Virus record (IMG/VR): IMGVR_UViG_3300008113_000067 | Coordinates: 1-50,639 of that record | DNA length: 50,639 nucleotides | DNA from: a virus | Reading direction: 5' to 3' (one strand) | Part shown: positions 1-10,400 of the stretch, in pieces | Numbering within the stretch: position 1 is the first letter of the stretch | Layout of the letters: every line of letters begins with the position of its first letter | Translations under genes and position numbers: made by a program | The notes under the pieces: generated by a model | What the model saw: only the letters and a program-made list of their open reading frames with translations | What the model was told of the DNA's origin: nothing | Database searches by the model: none

Positions 1-213
1 ATTTACTTTTACGGGATTACCATAGTTATCAACTATAACAACCGAATCTGGAATCAATGCTGTTAAAATTGTAAACAACTCTAAATTTGCAGTCCATATT
101 CCTCCTTGCTCAACAAAGGTTAACTTGCTGGTATACTTATCTTTTAATTGTGCTTTTTGGGAATTATGACTAAATCTAGCTTTAGCATCATTTATTAATT
201 GTACTGTATCCAT
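1..213 (-). CDS. Unrecognised small phage protein, 3' end cut by window
   Basis: An open frame of 71 codons begins at an ATG at 211-213 and runs off the left edge, so only the N-terminus is seen. It starts MDTVQLINDAKARF and is a soluble, mixed-charge sequence with no membrane segment. A good ribosome binding site (CAGGAG, 6 bases upstream of the ATG) supports the start. It is the most downstream visible member of the leftward structural gene series, after the two paralogous fibre-like genes, so a virion or assembly role is possible. I do not recognise a family and assign no function. Confidence 0.6.
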   Translation of the reverse strand, partial: MDTVQLINDAKARFSHNSQKAQLKDKYTSKLTFVEQGGIWTANLELFTILTALIPDSVVIVDNYGNPVKVN

Positions 214-255
214 GAATACTCCTGAAAGTATTTAATGAATAGATGCTGAGAGAAA

Positions 256-1467
256 TTAATTTCCGGTAACTGACCCAACGACTGATACTGTTCCCCAGGT
301 ATTAGTGAGATAACCATTTGATGTATTGTCTATGGGATAACGAACAACTACCGTTGTTGTAGAATTATTTACCGGTCCTGTATTGTTGCCCGGTAATACA
401 TTTAATCCATTTGGTACTTGATCCCAAACTGTAGTTACTGTAATAATTGATCCAGCGTCACTATTTGTTCCCTGAGTTCCATTTGATTTTATATTAACTG
501 AAATATTAGATTCAATATAATACCCACGAACACCGCCGGTGATAGGCGCAAACTGCTTAAATGCAAGTTGATCCTCAGTAGTTAAATCATAATAACCAAT
601 TCTTTTAATTGTAGCAGTTCCGGATCCACCTACTTTTGTAAATCCATAATATTCAGTTCCTGTAATAGAACATCTAGTACCATATGGCGGTGCGCTTAAT
701 ACTAATGTACCACATTGTGATGCTAAATCACTAAACATCTTATCAACTGGTGTACCAGTAGCCGCATGAGTAAAATTCAATGCAATTTGTCCGCCGGCAT
801 TAAAAAAGTAACGTGTTTTATCAGCAGATTGAAAAGTAATAGTGTGAGTAAATGTTATAGAATTTTTCCAAGCTGAGGGGAGATATCTAGTAACTGTAGT
901 ACTAGTTGGTCCTTGTGCAGCCGCATTATTTTTATTTGTATATTGTGTAGTAAGTTGATTTACTAACTTATCCAAATAAGTTATTTTATCGTTTGTTGCT
1001 GGGACTATTAAAGGAGGAGTTTGTGTGAATACAAATGTTGCTGACCCAGATGCGTTTGCAGTTGTACTTACTGTAATACTCACATTGGCTACGATGCTTA
1101 CAACAGTAACTAATACATTTGATGGGACACCGGTGCCGCTTATATATTGTCCTTTAGCTATACCAGTGGTACTAGCCATTGTAATTACTGCACTTCCCGT
1201 TGTTGCAGTGCCAGTTTTAGCTGTGATGACACCTACCTGATGCCTATTGATAATATTAATTCTACTGGTCAATGATGCCCAGGCATCATAAGAGATAGTT
1301 GCATTTGCGGTGACATGCGGGATTGCTGGTTGACCGTAACCCCAACGTTCAGTACCTATTCCCCATATCGTATTTAATTTATTGGCAGCAGTGCTAGGTG
1401 AGTCGTAGGTACCTACTAATAAGTTATAATCACTTGCCTGAATTAACCCGCCTGCTGAGTAGGTCAT
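256..1467 (-). CDS. Tail-fibre-like structural protein, paralogue of the next gene, with inserted module
   Basis: 403 residues, rich in Thr, Ser, Gly, Asn and Val with alternating hydrophobics, as in beta-structured phage fibres or adhesins. It is clearly paralogous to the gene at 1470-2423: both begin M-x-Y-S, share an N-terminal LNTxWGIG...GYGQ region, a central TRYFFN-GGQIAL region, and end in VVGSVTG. It differs by an extra block at about residues 84-148 that resembles an Ig-like phage module also found in the giant protein of this window. The start has a CAGGTAG-type ribosome binding site and lies 2 bases from the upstream gene's stop, so the pair is probably co-translated. The fibre or decoration role is inferred from composition and position beside baseplate genes. 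Confidence 0.65.
   Translation of the reverse strand: MTYSAGGLIQASDYNLLVGTYDSPSTAANKLNTIWGIGTERWGYGQPAIPHVTANATISYDAWASLTSRINIINRHQVGVITAKTGTATTGSAVITMASTTGIAKGQYISGTGVPSNVLVTVVSIVANVSITVSTTANASGSATFVFTQTPPLIVPATNDKITYLDKLVNQLTTQYTNKNNAAAQGPTSTTVTRYLPSAWKNSITFTHTITFQSADKTRYFFNAGGQIALNFTHAATGTPVDKMFSDLASQCGTLVLSAPPYGTRCSITGTEYYGFTKVGGSGTATIKRIGYYDLTTEDQLAFKQFAPITGGVRGYYIESNISVNIKSNGTQGTNSDAGSIITVTTVWDQVPNGLNVLPGNNTGPVNNSTTTVVVRYPIDNTSNGYLTNTWGTVSVVGSVTGN
1024..1218 (-). repeat. Inserted Ig-like module (copy in 403-residue protein)
   Basis: This stretch encodes residues about 84-148 of the 403-residue protein and is absent from its 317-residue paralogue, whose sequence continues directly after the shared RHQ. 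It carries the motif ITMASTTGIAKGQYISGTG, which closely matches [19 protein letters not shown] in the giant protein (9225-9411). Bases near 1161-1180 and 9363-9381 are nearly identical, which suggests module exchange and not chance. Confidence 0.6.
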
Positions 1468-1469
1468 AG

Positions 1470-2423
1470 TTAACTACCTGTCACTGATCCAACTACTCCA
1501 ACTGAACTCCAAGTATTTGCTAGATATGATGTAGAAGGATATCTGACTGTACATGTTGTTGCTGTTCCACTAGTTAATCCTAACGTTGCCCCACCATTAG
1601 GAACTTCATCCCATAAAGTAGTAATCGTAATTACACTACCAGATCCAGGTAATGCATTTATTCTTGCATTAACCGATATGAAAGATCCTGCATAAGCACT
1701 AGGAGTACCTGTACCCAATTGTTTAAAAACTTCTTGGTTAGTTGTAGTTAATCCATAAAATCCTGCATTAGGAACTATTGTAGTAACTGAACCTGATCCG
1801 CCTATTTTAGATATACCATTATATGATGTTCCTGCAATAGTTGCACTGCCGGAACTTGGTGCGCTTAATACTAATGTACCACATGCAGTTCCTAAAGCAC
1901 TCATCAATGCGTTAACACCGCTACCTGTTGGATGACTAAATGTTAGAGCAATTTGTCCACCAGTGTTGAAAAAATAACGTGCAGTATCAGCACTTGTGAA
2001 TGAAACAACATGGATGAAAGTAATAGCACTACTCCATGCAGTACCCACAGTCGTAGTAGAGGGCACACTAGCACCCTGTGCAGTAGCATTCAATCTATTA
2101 GTATAAATGCTTGTTAGGTTAGTAGAGATAGGAGCAATAACTTCAATTCTATCGCCTTGTTGAGGAACTGTAACTGATGTTATTGCAGTATTTTGGTGTC
2201 TAGCAATAGTAGTAGTTGTGTTTAATAAATTACCCCAATCACCATTGACTATCAGATTATTTTGTGAGACTTGAGGTACTCCAGTTTGTCCATAACCATT
2301 ATTACCACTACCGATACCCCAAACAGTGTTTAATGTGTTTGCTGTGGTTATACCCACAACAGCATTGCCTACAAATGCATTAAAATCAGATGCTTCAATT
2401 CTTCCGTACTGTGAATAGGCCAT
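1470..2423 (-). CDS. Tail-fibre-like structural protein, shorter paralogue
   Basis: 317 residues, beta-rich and low in charge, matching the 403-residue downstream gene across most of its length: N-terminal SDFNAFVGN, LNTVWGIG, GYGQ, then RHQ at residues 75-77, ARYFFNTGGQIALTF in the middle and a shared C-terminal SYLANTWSSVGVVGSVTG. It lacks the inserted module and may represent the ancestral form. An AAAGGAT ribosome binding site precedes the ATG. It sits between a fibre-like protein with a C-terminal chaperone-like domain and its own duplicate, suggesting a set of distal tail proteins. No enzymatic motif is visible. Confidence 0.65.
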   Translation of the reverse strand: MAYSQYGRIEASDFNAFVGNAVVGITTANTLNTVWGIGSGNNGYGQTGVPQVSQNNLIVNGDWGNLLNTTTTIARHQNTAITSVTVPQQGDRIEVIAPISTNLTSIYTNRLNATAQGASVPSTTTVGTAWSSAITFIHVVSFTSADTARYFFNTGGQIALTFSHPTGSGVNALMSALGTACGTLVLSAPSSGSATIAGTSYNGISKIGGSGSVTTIVPNAGFYGLTTTNQEVFKQLGTGTPSAYAGSFISVNARINALPGSGSVITITTLWDEVPNGGATLGLTSGTATTCTVRYPSTSYLANTWSSVGVVGSVTGS

Positions 2424-2433
2424 TTCGTATCCT

Positions 2434-3633
2434 TTAGTTTACAAAAACGACTGCTTCTAGCATGCCTTCGCCGTCATCATCTTTATTAGCTAATGCACGA
2501 CCGATAGTATTAAACGATGTTAATTCTTCCTTAGAACCAGCACGTGCTTTGCCGTTGCCTGCGCTAACTAATCGTTGACCTTTTTTAACTTTTCCTACTA
2601 CTAATACATGTACACGTCCGGCTAGTGCAACTGCTGGGTGTGTATCATCATCTCCGGCAGTACTATTCATTAAGTAGGCAGCACTATTACTGATAACACC
2701 AAAGACTTCTTCGCTTAAGTCATCTTTAACTGAAGTGATTTCTTTCTCACCACCAATTTCTACAACTGTGCCTACTGGGTACACAGCATCTGCTTCATAG
2801 CGTTCAGCCAAGTCAGCGTATGTTGCTTGAATACGTGCGCCACTTGCTAATGTCCAAACGTTAGCAATTGTACCACCACCACCGATATAACCGGTAATTA
2901 GATTGCTTGGATATAAGTTACCAGTGTAACCTGCGGCATTATTAAGATATAACGCAACGTTACTGTTACCGTATGTACCTGCAGGATTGAATGGACTACC
3001 ATTACCATACATATAGTTGTCTGATTTTATACCATATGTAGCACTTGAAAATGCAATATTTCCCTGACCTAAAACTAAACCATTTCCACTAGTATTACCA
3101 CTTATAGTCCATATACCTGTTAAAGTACCTGCTGTCGTTGCGGCACCAGTAGTAATTGTTTGAGTTCGTACTGTTGTTAAATTCGCGGTTGTAATATTAG
3201 CTTGGAGTGCAACTAAATTTGCGGCAATGTTAGCATAATTAACATCTATTGTGTTAGCTGTTATTCCACTAGTAACGGCAATATTATTTGCATCAATGTC
3301 ACCAGTAACAGTTACGTTTCCTAAGGTAGTATCACCTGCACTTGAAGTTGTAGTTAATGTTACCCAATTACTAGCAGTAGTAGTATTGTCTGCTGGACAT
3401 ATACGCAAAGTGCTATCATTTGTATTATACCATAGTTGCCCCCTTATTGGGTTAGCTGGTACAGTATCTTTTGCAAAGTTTTCTAACATTCTAACTAGAT
3501 TAGTATCTAGTGTTTGTCCGTAACTTGCATAATTTCTTCCGGGTAGACCTAAAGAAGTTGCTGTTGTATTGATAGTACCGTCCTGTATTGTTGCTAGAAC
3601 GTTACCGTCACTTCGTATAATTGTGTATGCCAT
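2434..3633 (-). CDS. Tail fibre-like protein with Peptidase_G2-like C-terminal domain
   Basis: 399 residues in two parts. The N-terminal 100 residues (GLPGRNYASYGQTLDTN, then NPIRGQLWYNT) match an attachment region common in marine T4-like phage fibres. A beta-repeat shaft rich in Asn, Thr and Ala follows (about 105-260). The C-terminal 130 residues start YADLAERYEADAVYPVG and contain EVFGVISNSAAYLMN; this resembles the Peptidase_G2/intramolecular-chaperone class of phage spike ends. I cannot identify catalytic residues, so self-cleavage is unproven. A GATAAATA late-promoter box lies 24 bases upstream of the ATG, and a GGAG-type ribosome binding site is present. Its neighbours are other fibre-like and baseplate genes. 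Confidence 0.65.
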   Translation of the reverse strand: MAYTIIRSDGNVLATIQDGTINTTATSLGLPGRNYASYGQTLDTNLVRMLENFAKDTVPANPIRGQLWYNTNDSTLRICPADNTTTASNWVTLTTTSSAGDTTLGNVTVTGDIDANNIAVTSGITANTIDVNYANIAANLVALQANITTANLTTVRTQTITTGAATTAGTLTGIWTISGNTSGNGLVLGQGNIAFSSATYGIKSDNYMYGNGSPFNPAGTYGNSNVALYLNNAAGYTGNLYPSNLITGYIGGGGTIANVWTLASGARIQATYADLAERYEADAVYPVGTVVEIGGEKEITSVKDDLSEEVFGVISNSAAYLMNSTAGDDDTHPAVALAGRVHVLVVGKVKKGQRLVSAGNGKARAGSKEELTSFNTIGRALANKDDDGEGMLEAVVFVN

Positions 3634-3657
3634 TTAGTTATTACTCCGCTATTTTAT

Positions 3658-3665
3658 TATTTATC
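3658..3665 (-). promoter_or_regulatory. Late promoter box GATAAATA
   Basis: GATAAATA on the minus strand, one base from the T4 late consensus TATAAATA, ending 24 bases before the ATG at 3633. Its placement leaves room for a normal leader with a ribosome binding site. It fits recognition by the gp55 encoded in this window. Confidence 0.6.
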
Positions 3666-4286
3666 TTAAACCGTAACCAGATTTGTCAGGCTCTGAATAC
3701 GCACTGTATAATCTATCTGAATCTGACGATTCAAACTCTTTTGAACCGGGTGAAAAATCACATGGGTCAATAATTTAGTTAATTCGTTTCCGGAAGTATC
3801 TGTTCCGTTATAAGATAATAGTCCCAATTCGTCAAACACAAATTGACTTTCTGTTTGTGTCCCATTATCAAATGCTAATTGTCCGGGAGGCTCGCCGTAA
3901 TCCAATAAACACTGAACAATAATATCTGTATATACTTTACCAGAGGTGTGATTTATAGACATTTTATTTCTGATAGGGTTGTTGTTCAAAATGTTAGTAT
4001 CATCAACTACTTTAGCGTAAGTTTGATTATATAGTGCGGCATTTTGACCTGTAGTATTAGGTGGTAGATATGTGATAATACCAGTCTCGTCTACGCTTGC
4101 ACCCCCATTTCCAAAAGCCATTTTATAGATAGTTCCTACCCCTCGATTGCTGAGTGCTTGGGCAATTGCTATACTCATGTTTTCATAATGGATAGCATTG
4201 CATCCGTCAAAAAAGACTTCATGGTTGTTAGGATCATAAATTTTTAAGAATCCTTGGATTGTTATCGGAATAGTAACTTCTGACAT
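3666..4286 (-). CDS. Putative baseplate/tail structural protein with N-terminal KIYDPN motif
   Basis: 206 residues. It starts MSEVTIPITIQGFLKIYDPN and continues as a mixed alpha/beta soluble protein with no signal or membrane segment. The N-terminal KIYDPN-x-x-EV stretch is shared with the 50-residue protein encoded immediately upstream, and the two genes overlap as TAATG, so their translation is probably coupled. Sequences of this type occur next to giant tail proteins in other T4-like aquatic phages as far as I recall, but I cannot name a family with certainty. Position between the giant protein and a fibre gene suggests a connector or fibre-attachment role. Confidence 0.6.
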   Translation of the reverse strand: MSEVTIPITIQGFLKIYDPNNHEVFFDGCNAIHYENMSIAIAQALSNRGVGTIYKMAFGNGGASVDETGIITYLPPNTTGQNAALYNQTYAKVVDDTNILNNNPIRNKMSINHTSGKVYTDIIVQCLLDYGEPPGQLAFDNGTQTESQFVFDELGLLSYNGTDTSGNELTKLLTHVIFHPVQKSLNRQIQIDYTVRIQSLTNLVTV

Positions 4287-4438
4287 TAGGTGTCGCCTCG
4301 CATTTGTACTAACACTTCTTCGGTATTAGGATCATATATTTTTATCGCTGAACTGAAATAAAATCCCCCAATTTCGTCAACTTTATCCGTAGTAGGAGTA
4401 TTAGATTTTTGGTCAGTATTCTCGGTATTTTCATTCAT
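4286..4438 (-). CDS. 50-residue protein with KIYDPN motif, coupled to the downstream gene
   Basis: A short gene of 50 codons plus stop, beginning MNENTENTDQ and ending VQMRGDT. The N-terminal 20 residues are polar and probably disordered; residues 24-45 (GGFYFSSAIKIYDPNTEEV) look like a beta-hairpin and match the start of the 206-residue protein. Its TAA overlaps the next ATG by one base (TAATG). A GATAAATA box ends only 7 bases before its ATG and there is no strong ribosome binding site, which points to a nearly leaderless late mRNA. It sits in a gap that would otherwise be empty between two structural genes. The function is unknown. Confidence 0.6.
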   Translation of the reverse strand: MNENTENTDQKSNTPTTDKVDEIGGFYFSSAIKIYDPNTEEVLVQMRGDT

Positions 4439-4445
4439 AATAAGT

Positions 4446-4453
4446 TATTTATC
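4446..4453 (-). promoter_or_regulatory. Late promoter box GATAAATA, 7 bases from start codon
   Basis: Minus-strand GATAAATA just before the 50-residue gene. With T4 late geometry, where initiation falls about six bases past the box, the mRNA would begin about two bases before the AUG. Confidence 0.55.
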
Positions 4454-4458
4454 TTTCT

Positions 4459-7400
4459 TTAATTTCTGCTTTGCAAGAATTTTGCATATGTGGTATCGCT
4501 AATTTGTAGCGGGTCACCATAAGTTACGATATTTTCACTGTTCCATGTAGAATTATATCCTGCTTCTGACAATTTTCTTGCATTATTAATGCCGTAACCA
4601 ATAGCATATTGTGAGTGGGTTCTTGCTGAACTTGTACCCTGAATTCCCCTAGTCAATCCAGTAATAGTATTGTTTACTGTATCAATATAATCAAATTTGA
4701 TTCTTTCTCCTTCGATTTCTACTATATTACCCACAGTCAACGTGATCCTGACTAAATCCCCTGCTGTTACTCCGCCAGTAAACAATACTGTAGGTTTACC
4801 GTCTAGTAAAATAATACCATAATTAGTAGAATCAATATTTTGACCAACAGTTACATTATATACCAATACTTCTTTAATTTCGTTAATATCACATTGAACA
4901 CGTGCATATGTGTTCAACCCGACAGTCACGACATTAACTGAGGTCGTAAATGTTTCCACTAAGTTAGATACATTGTAAAAATGCATAGTATCATCATTTA
5001 GTTCAAATTCTTGTGTTAGCCAAGAACCATCTTGTGGATTAGCTCTATATATTGATGCCTCACTATATTTGTTTATACTATAATTGAAACTCATAGAGTT
5101 AGGACTTGCACCAGTAACCATTGATGTTACAAGTAACAAATCAGTAGTATCTAGGTTAGCAAATATTGACAATTTATTGTCTACTGAGGTAGTTATTGCT
5201 GAAGATGCTACAGTTTGTGAGATATCGACTTCATAAGTTCCTATGCCACCAACACCTGATATCATTCCCACAATATATGTATTAGGTGAGATACTAGAGC
5301 CAAATATTTCTTGACCTATATTTATTAGTCCAGATGCTATTGCAGTAACAGTTAATGTTGTTCCAGATATACTTCCTGTAAAACTAGCACTTGTGCTAAA
5401 TCTTAAGTGCTGTGGATTTAAACGTTGACCATTGATAGTGAACCATGTTCTAGAACCATCTGTATATGTCATATCAGGTAATATAGGAGGTTCCATATGA
5501 CCCGGGGTAGCCGGAGTAGGTATTTGAATTGTAGAACTATCTAGCCATGCATACCCGCCACCTGTGTATCCACCAAAGTCCGGACCTACTACAGGTGTAG
5601 TTAATCCAATATCAGTATACAAGTTATAAAGTGTGGCTGAGATTTTATCTACATAATAAGTCATGTTGTTTATACCGCTTGTTCCAGATACATCATCAAT
5701 TCTAATTATATCTGTATCAACGAATCCCGGATCACTTGTAAACGTAACTTCCATTGGAGTTTTACTATGGTCTACATAGCTAATAGCAGTTACATTGATA
5801 CCAGTACCACCTGTATAATCTGCTGTTGTTAAGAATTGACGCTCTGTATCATAGAACGTAGTAATTGCAATAACATCAGTTGATGCTGGTGTAGCAGTAA
5901 TTTGTAAGTAATTAGTACCGCTTACACTAGCAAATGTATATTCAGCACCAGTCAAATTAGGAGGAATTAATCTTTGTCCATTAACTTCAACAATAGAATT
6001 GTCAATGTTATCTCCTGTTAATGTTGTTAAAGAGTCATCCAATGCAAATCCATTTACAGGAACAATATCTGAACCCAAGAATACCTGAGTTTCAGGAATT
6101 GAATATCCATATTGTGTCAAATTATAGTCTGTGCGTGAATTACCTACAATAGAGAACGATACATAATCAGTGTTAGGATCAAGTGTAGTATTCAAAAATA
6201 ATAACTTCATAAAGTTAGTATAAGTGTAGGAAATTATATAATCTACATTGTATTCTAATTTGTTTAGTGTGCCGCCGGCAACAGAAACGTATACTAATGG
6301 ATCATTTACTATTTCTTCGTATTCAATATCAAAGATAAAGCAAGACCATCCAGTATCTTCATCTACCCTGATTGGGGTATATTTACTATTGCTTCTTATT
6401 AACTCTTTACCATTACCAACTTCATACATTTCAATCATAATTGATTTTCCTGCAGGTAGTGATTGATTAATTGTAATGATTTGATTATACCAATCTATTG
6501 AATAGGTATATGTGAATGTGCCAGTAGTTGTATTTTCATATATTCTATAGCTGTCATTAGTTACATCATCTATTATAAACACTGACATCCTTGTTGGGTT
6601 AACTACTACGTTATCAAAATTTATTTCTAAATTCAAATTAGGTTTAGTAACAGTAGAGACCATATTAAACCCGGTATGTTTATACCATATAGAACCATCG
6701 TTACCTAAATTCCAATATGCACCAGGTGCAGTATTGACATACATTGACAATGTGTCTGTAACTACGCCTGCTACCAATTCTTCTGGTCCGTACCCATACA
6801 AGAAGTCATTACCCTGTACTACATAGTACGGATCATCAACTTGAAGATTTGATAAATCTACCCAATTAATACCGTTATTACTTCTTAGAATAACATTCTC
6901 TTCACCCACTGCGTAGAAATAACCACCACTATAATATACAGAATTTAGATTTCTAGTAGGCACAGAACCACCAGTAGCTTGAGTCCAAGTGATCCCATTA
7001 CTTGAGTATATGATTAGTGCAATATCTGTACTTGAAGATCCAATCTTATCTCCCACAGCAACAAACAATGACCCACCACGTGCTACTGAGTTAAGATTAG
7101 CAGTTACTGCTGGACCAGAGATTGTACCCTGTACCCAATTATTTGTGTTGTTGCTATACCAAACGGTAGCTTCATCACCTACAACTGCTACCAATGTACT
7201 AGATGCTGCCACTCCGTTAAATCCAACTGTATCTAACGTTGGTTGTAAATCCCAAACTGTAGTTCCGTTAATACTAGTAACTACCCTAGATACTTCTGAT
7301 ATCGTAGGAGAACTTGTTCCTTGGCCGGATATAACTTGATATCCTAACCCGACACCTATATATCCAGTAAATGCCGGTATATCAATATATGCAATATCAT

Positions 7401-10400
7401 TTATAGTGTTATTTAACCTAGAAGCAAATGCGTAAACTTGAGTCCAAGCTAAGGCATCGGTACTTCTTAAGATAGTATTACCGGCACTAAAATAAATTCC
7501 ATTTACATATAATACAGAATTCATCGGGACATTAGGAGCAGATATCTCAGTAGAATCAAAACCACCTGCGCCAAATTCGATTGAATCGAATGCAGTAAAT
7601 TGACCTAGAGTCACCCATAACACAGCATCAAAACTAACTAAGATAGGCATCAATTCATTGGTACTAGTAATAACATAAACATCATCATCTGAATTATATG
7701 TTATATCAGTAATTCCTAATGACACGCTAGCAATCTTATAACTATTCCATGTACCTGTTTCATTGTACACTAGCACTAAAGAATGGTCAGTGGCATCACA
7801 AGCGGCAACTATTGTAGTTCCATTATACACGACTGCTTTTACGTTTACACCAGTTGGATAGAATGGTTCGTCACGCACAATGAAATCTAACGGTAATTCA
7901 TCTTCTGGTGCAAAAGCATTACCATAATAAACATTATTTGGATATGATATTCCCTTGACGAGTTGTTGTGCATCTTTGCCGGGCATGCCTACAGTAGGTT
8001 CATAATATGCTTCAATTCTATCTAACGCATTTAAGGCAGAATCAGAACTTAATAATGGATACCAGTGTGTGGGTGTAAACTCAGTATCGTTGTTTGCCTC
8101 AATACATTGCCATATTACGCCTGCATATGATACCACAGAACTTATATCATATCCGTATGCATAACTACTGCCAATTGGCTCTGGTAAGTAAGCATAATCT
8201 TCCCCGGATCCGTCCCATATAAATGATGAGTATGATACTGGTACTGTTAATAGTGCATCAGCATATATTGCAAGTTCATTATCACTTGTTGGTTTTACAA
8301 AATATTGTCCAAACTCTCCCACAGCAATACCATTGACGTTAGCAGAGAATATACTACCACCATTAACAGTTAAACCAACAACAATCTTAGCATCATTGAT
8401 AATATCAACACCACCCAACAATGAGCCAGCTATTACTATTACATCGCCCACAGAATAAATGTATCCTGAATTTACTATTTTAATATAGTATAAATTATCA
8501 ATTATCTTGGGGTTGAATCTAGGTCTGTATATTTTTATTATTGCACCGCCGCTAGTATTGAATCCGCTAGCGGTTATTGTAGCAGTTATTGTCGTTGAAG
8601 CTACAGATTGAGTTGTACTAACTGTATATGTACCTATTCCACCAAGACTGCCGCTAATTTGAGATACAATATATGTACCTGCAGTTACTCCAGAACCTGA
8701 AATAACTTGATTATTTTTTAATGTGCCTGCTGTAACACCAGTAACAGTAAGTGTCGTTGCATTAATAGATGCAGTAACTATTCCACTGCTAGTATTAACC
8801 GTGTATGTTCCTGTACCGCCCGATGCTGACAAGAATGCACTGATTACTGTTCCCGAAGGTACATTAATACCGTATACACTATCACCAACTACTAATGATG
8901 AACCATCTTCAATAGCAGTTACTGTCATAGTTGTTCCAGTTATACTTGCTGTAAAGTTTTTACCAGTATCATCATATGTGTATCCAGAATGTACTCTATA
9001 AAAATACATATTTCCACCATAGACTTGACCTGGTAGTAGTCCCAATGTATATGTTACATTTACTATTGCTTGACCGTTGACATCTGATAGAGTATTAATA
9101 GGTAATACAGCACCTTGCAGACTTGATAAGTTTGCATCAATAGCAGTACCCGCAATTGATATTGTACTAATTTCTCCACCAGCACCAATAGATTCTACAG
9201 TAATTAAACAATCATTTGGTATATATCCAGTTAAGAATAATAAAAGAGTTGTATCTGTTTCTGTTGCAGGATTACTTATGATAATGTTAGTATTAATGTC
9301 TATACTCACCACTACAGTATCGTATGGTATACCATAACCAGTAATATAGTCACCAACAGTAATACCAGTAGTACTTGCCATATTGATAATAGTAGCATCC
9401 TTGACTATTGAACCTGCTAATTGTGCAGTAGAAGGATAACCAAATAATGGACTTAGTGATGAGATAACATTTGGTATGATTCTAATAACATCTCCGACAA
9501 CATAATTAGCACCCGGGTTTATAACATCAGCATCATACGTTCCACCTAGTAATACATTGTATACTCTAAACGATGCATTTGTACCTGAACCACCAGAATA
9601 GTATGCTGATGTAATTACACTAGTTGGTTGTGCAACCTGCAATTTTACCGGGCTACTAGCGTCATTACCAATACTTAAGTATGGACTTGAATAATATTCT
9701 CCAGCTACCCATGGCTTAATTCTTGCTCTATAACTAGTTCTATCAAATTTTAGTGTCGTAGCCATTGTACGAACTTTAGAACTGTTCATTGTAGGTATGG
9801 CTCTTGCTCTGATACTTACGGTATGTGTATAGTCATTTGACATTAGTGTTTCATTAGTAAATTGAACACGATTAGTGCCATATATACTATCATCATATGT
9901 TTTATAGAATGAAACTAATGATGCATTACCAGTAAATGCAAACAACAATGCACTAATTTGAGTACTATTAATATAATAGTATCCATCTGGAATCATATTA
10001 ACTCCGTTAGTTGAAATACCCTGTGAGTAAACCAATTGACCAGTTACAAAGTTAGTTGATAACAATTGTATAGTGTTATCAACAAAGTTTATTCTAAAAA
10101 ATTCTGAAGTTTCTTCATAACTAGAAGAAAAAACGATTTCAGGAATAACTACATATCCTTCACCAGAATCAATAATATCAACACCTATGACTTTATCGTC
10201 GGACATCAAAGCTACTAGTTTAGCTTCTCTCTTAGGTGCAGGATATATTGTTGTGTCTACGTATGCAGTAACAGTAGGAATGTCAGCATACTGACTTCCT
10301 GAATCTAGTACTACTATGCCAGGCAAATCCATTATGATAGGAATTCCTGCATAATGGTCTACTGGCACAGTGTTATTGACACCGCGACTTATTCCACTTA

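Noticed and set aside
229-236. Late box ATTAAATA before the first gene
   Set aside because: Two mismatches from the T4 late consensus TATAAATA in an AT-rich gap; too weak to claim.
1025-1240. Rightward open frames inside leftward structural genes
   Set aside because: They are hydrophobic Val/Thr/Pro-rich antisense readings of beta-rich genes without ribosome binding sites.
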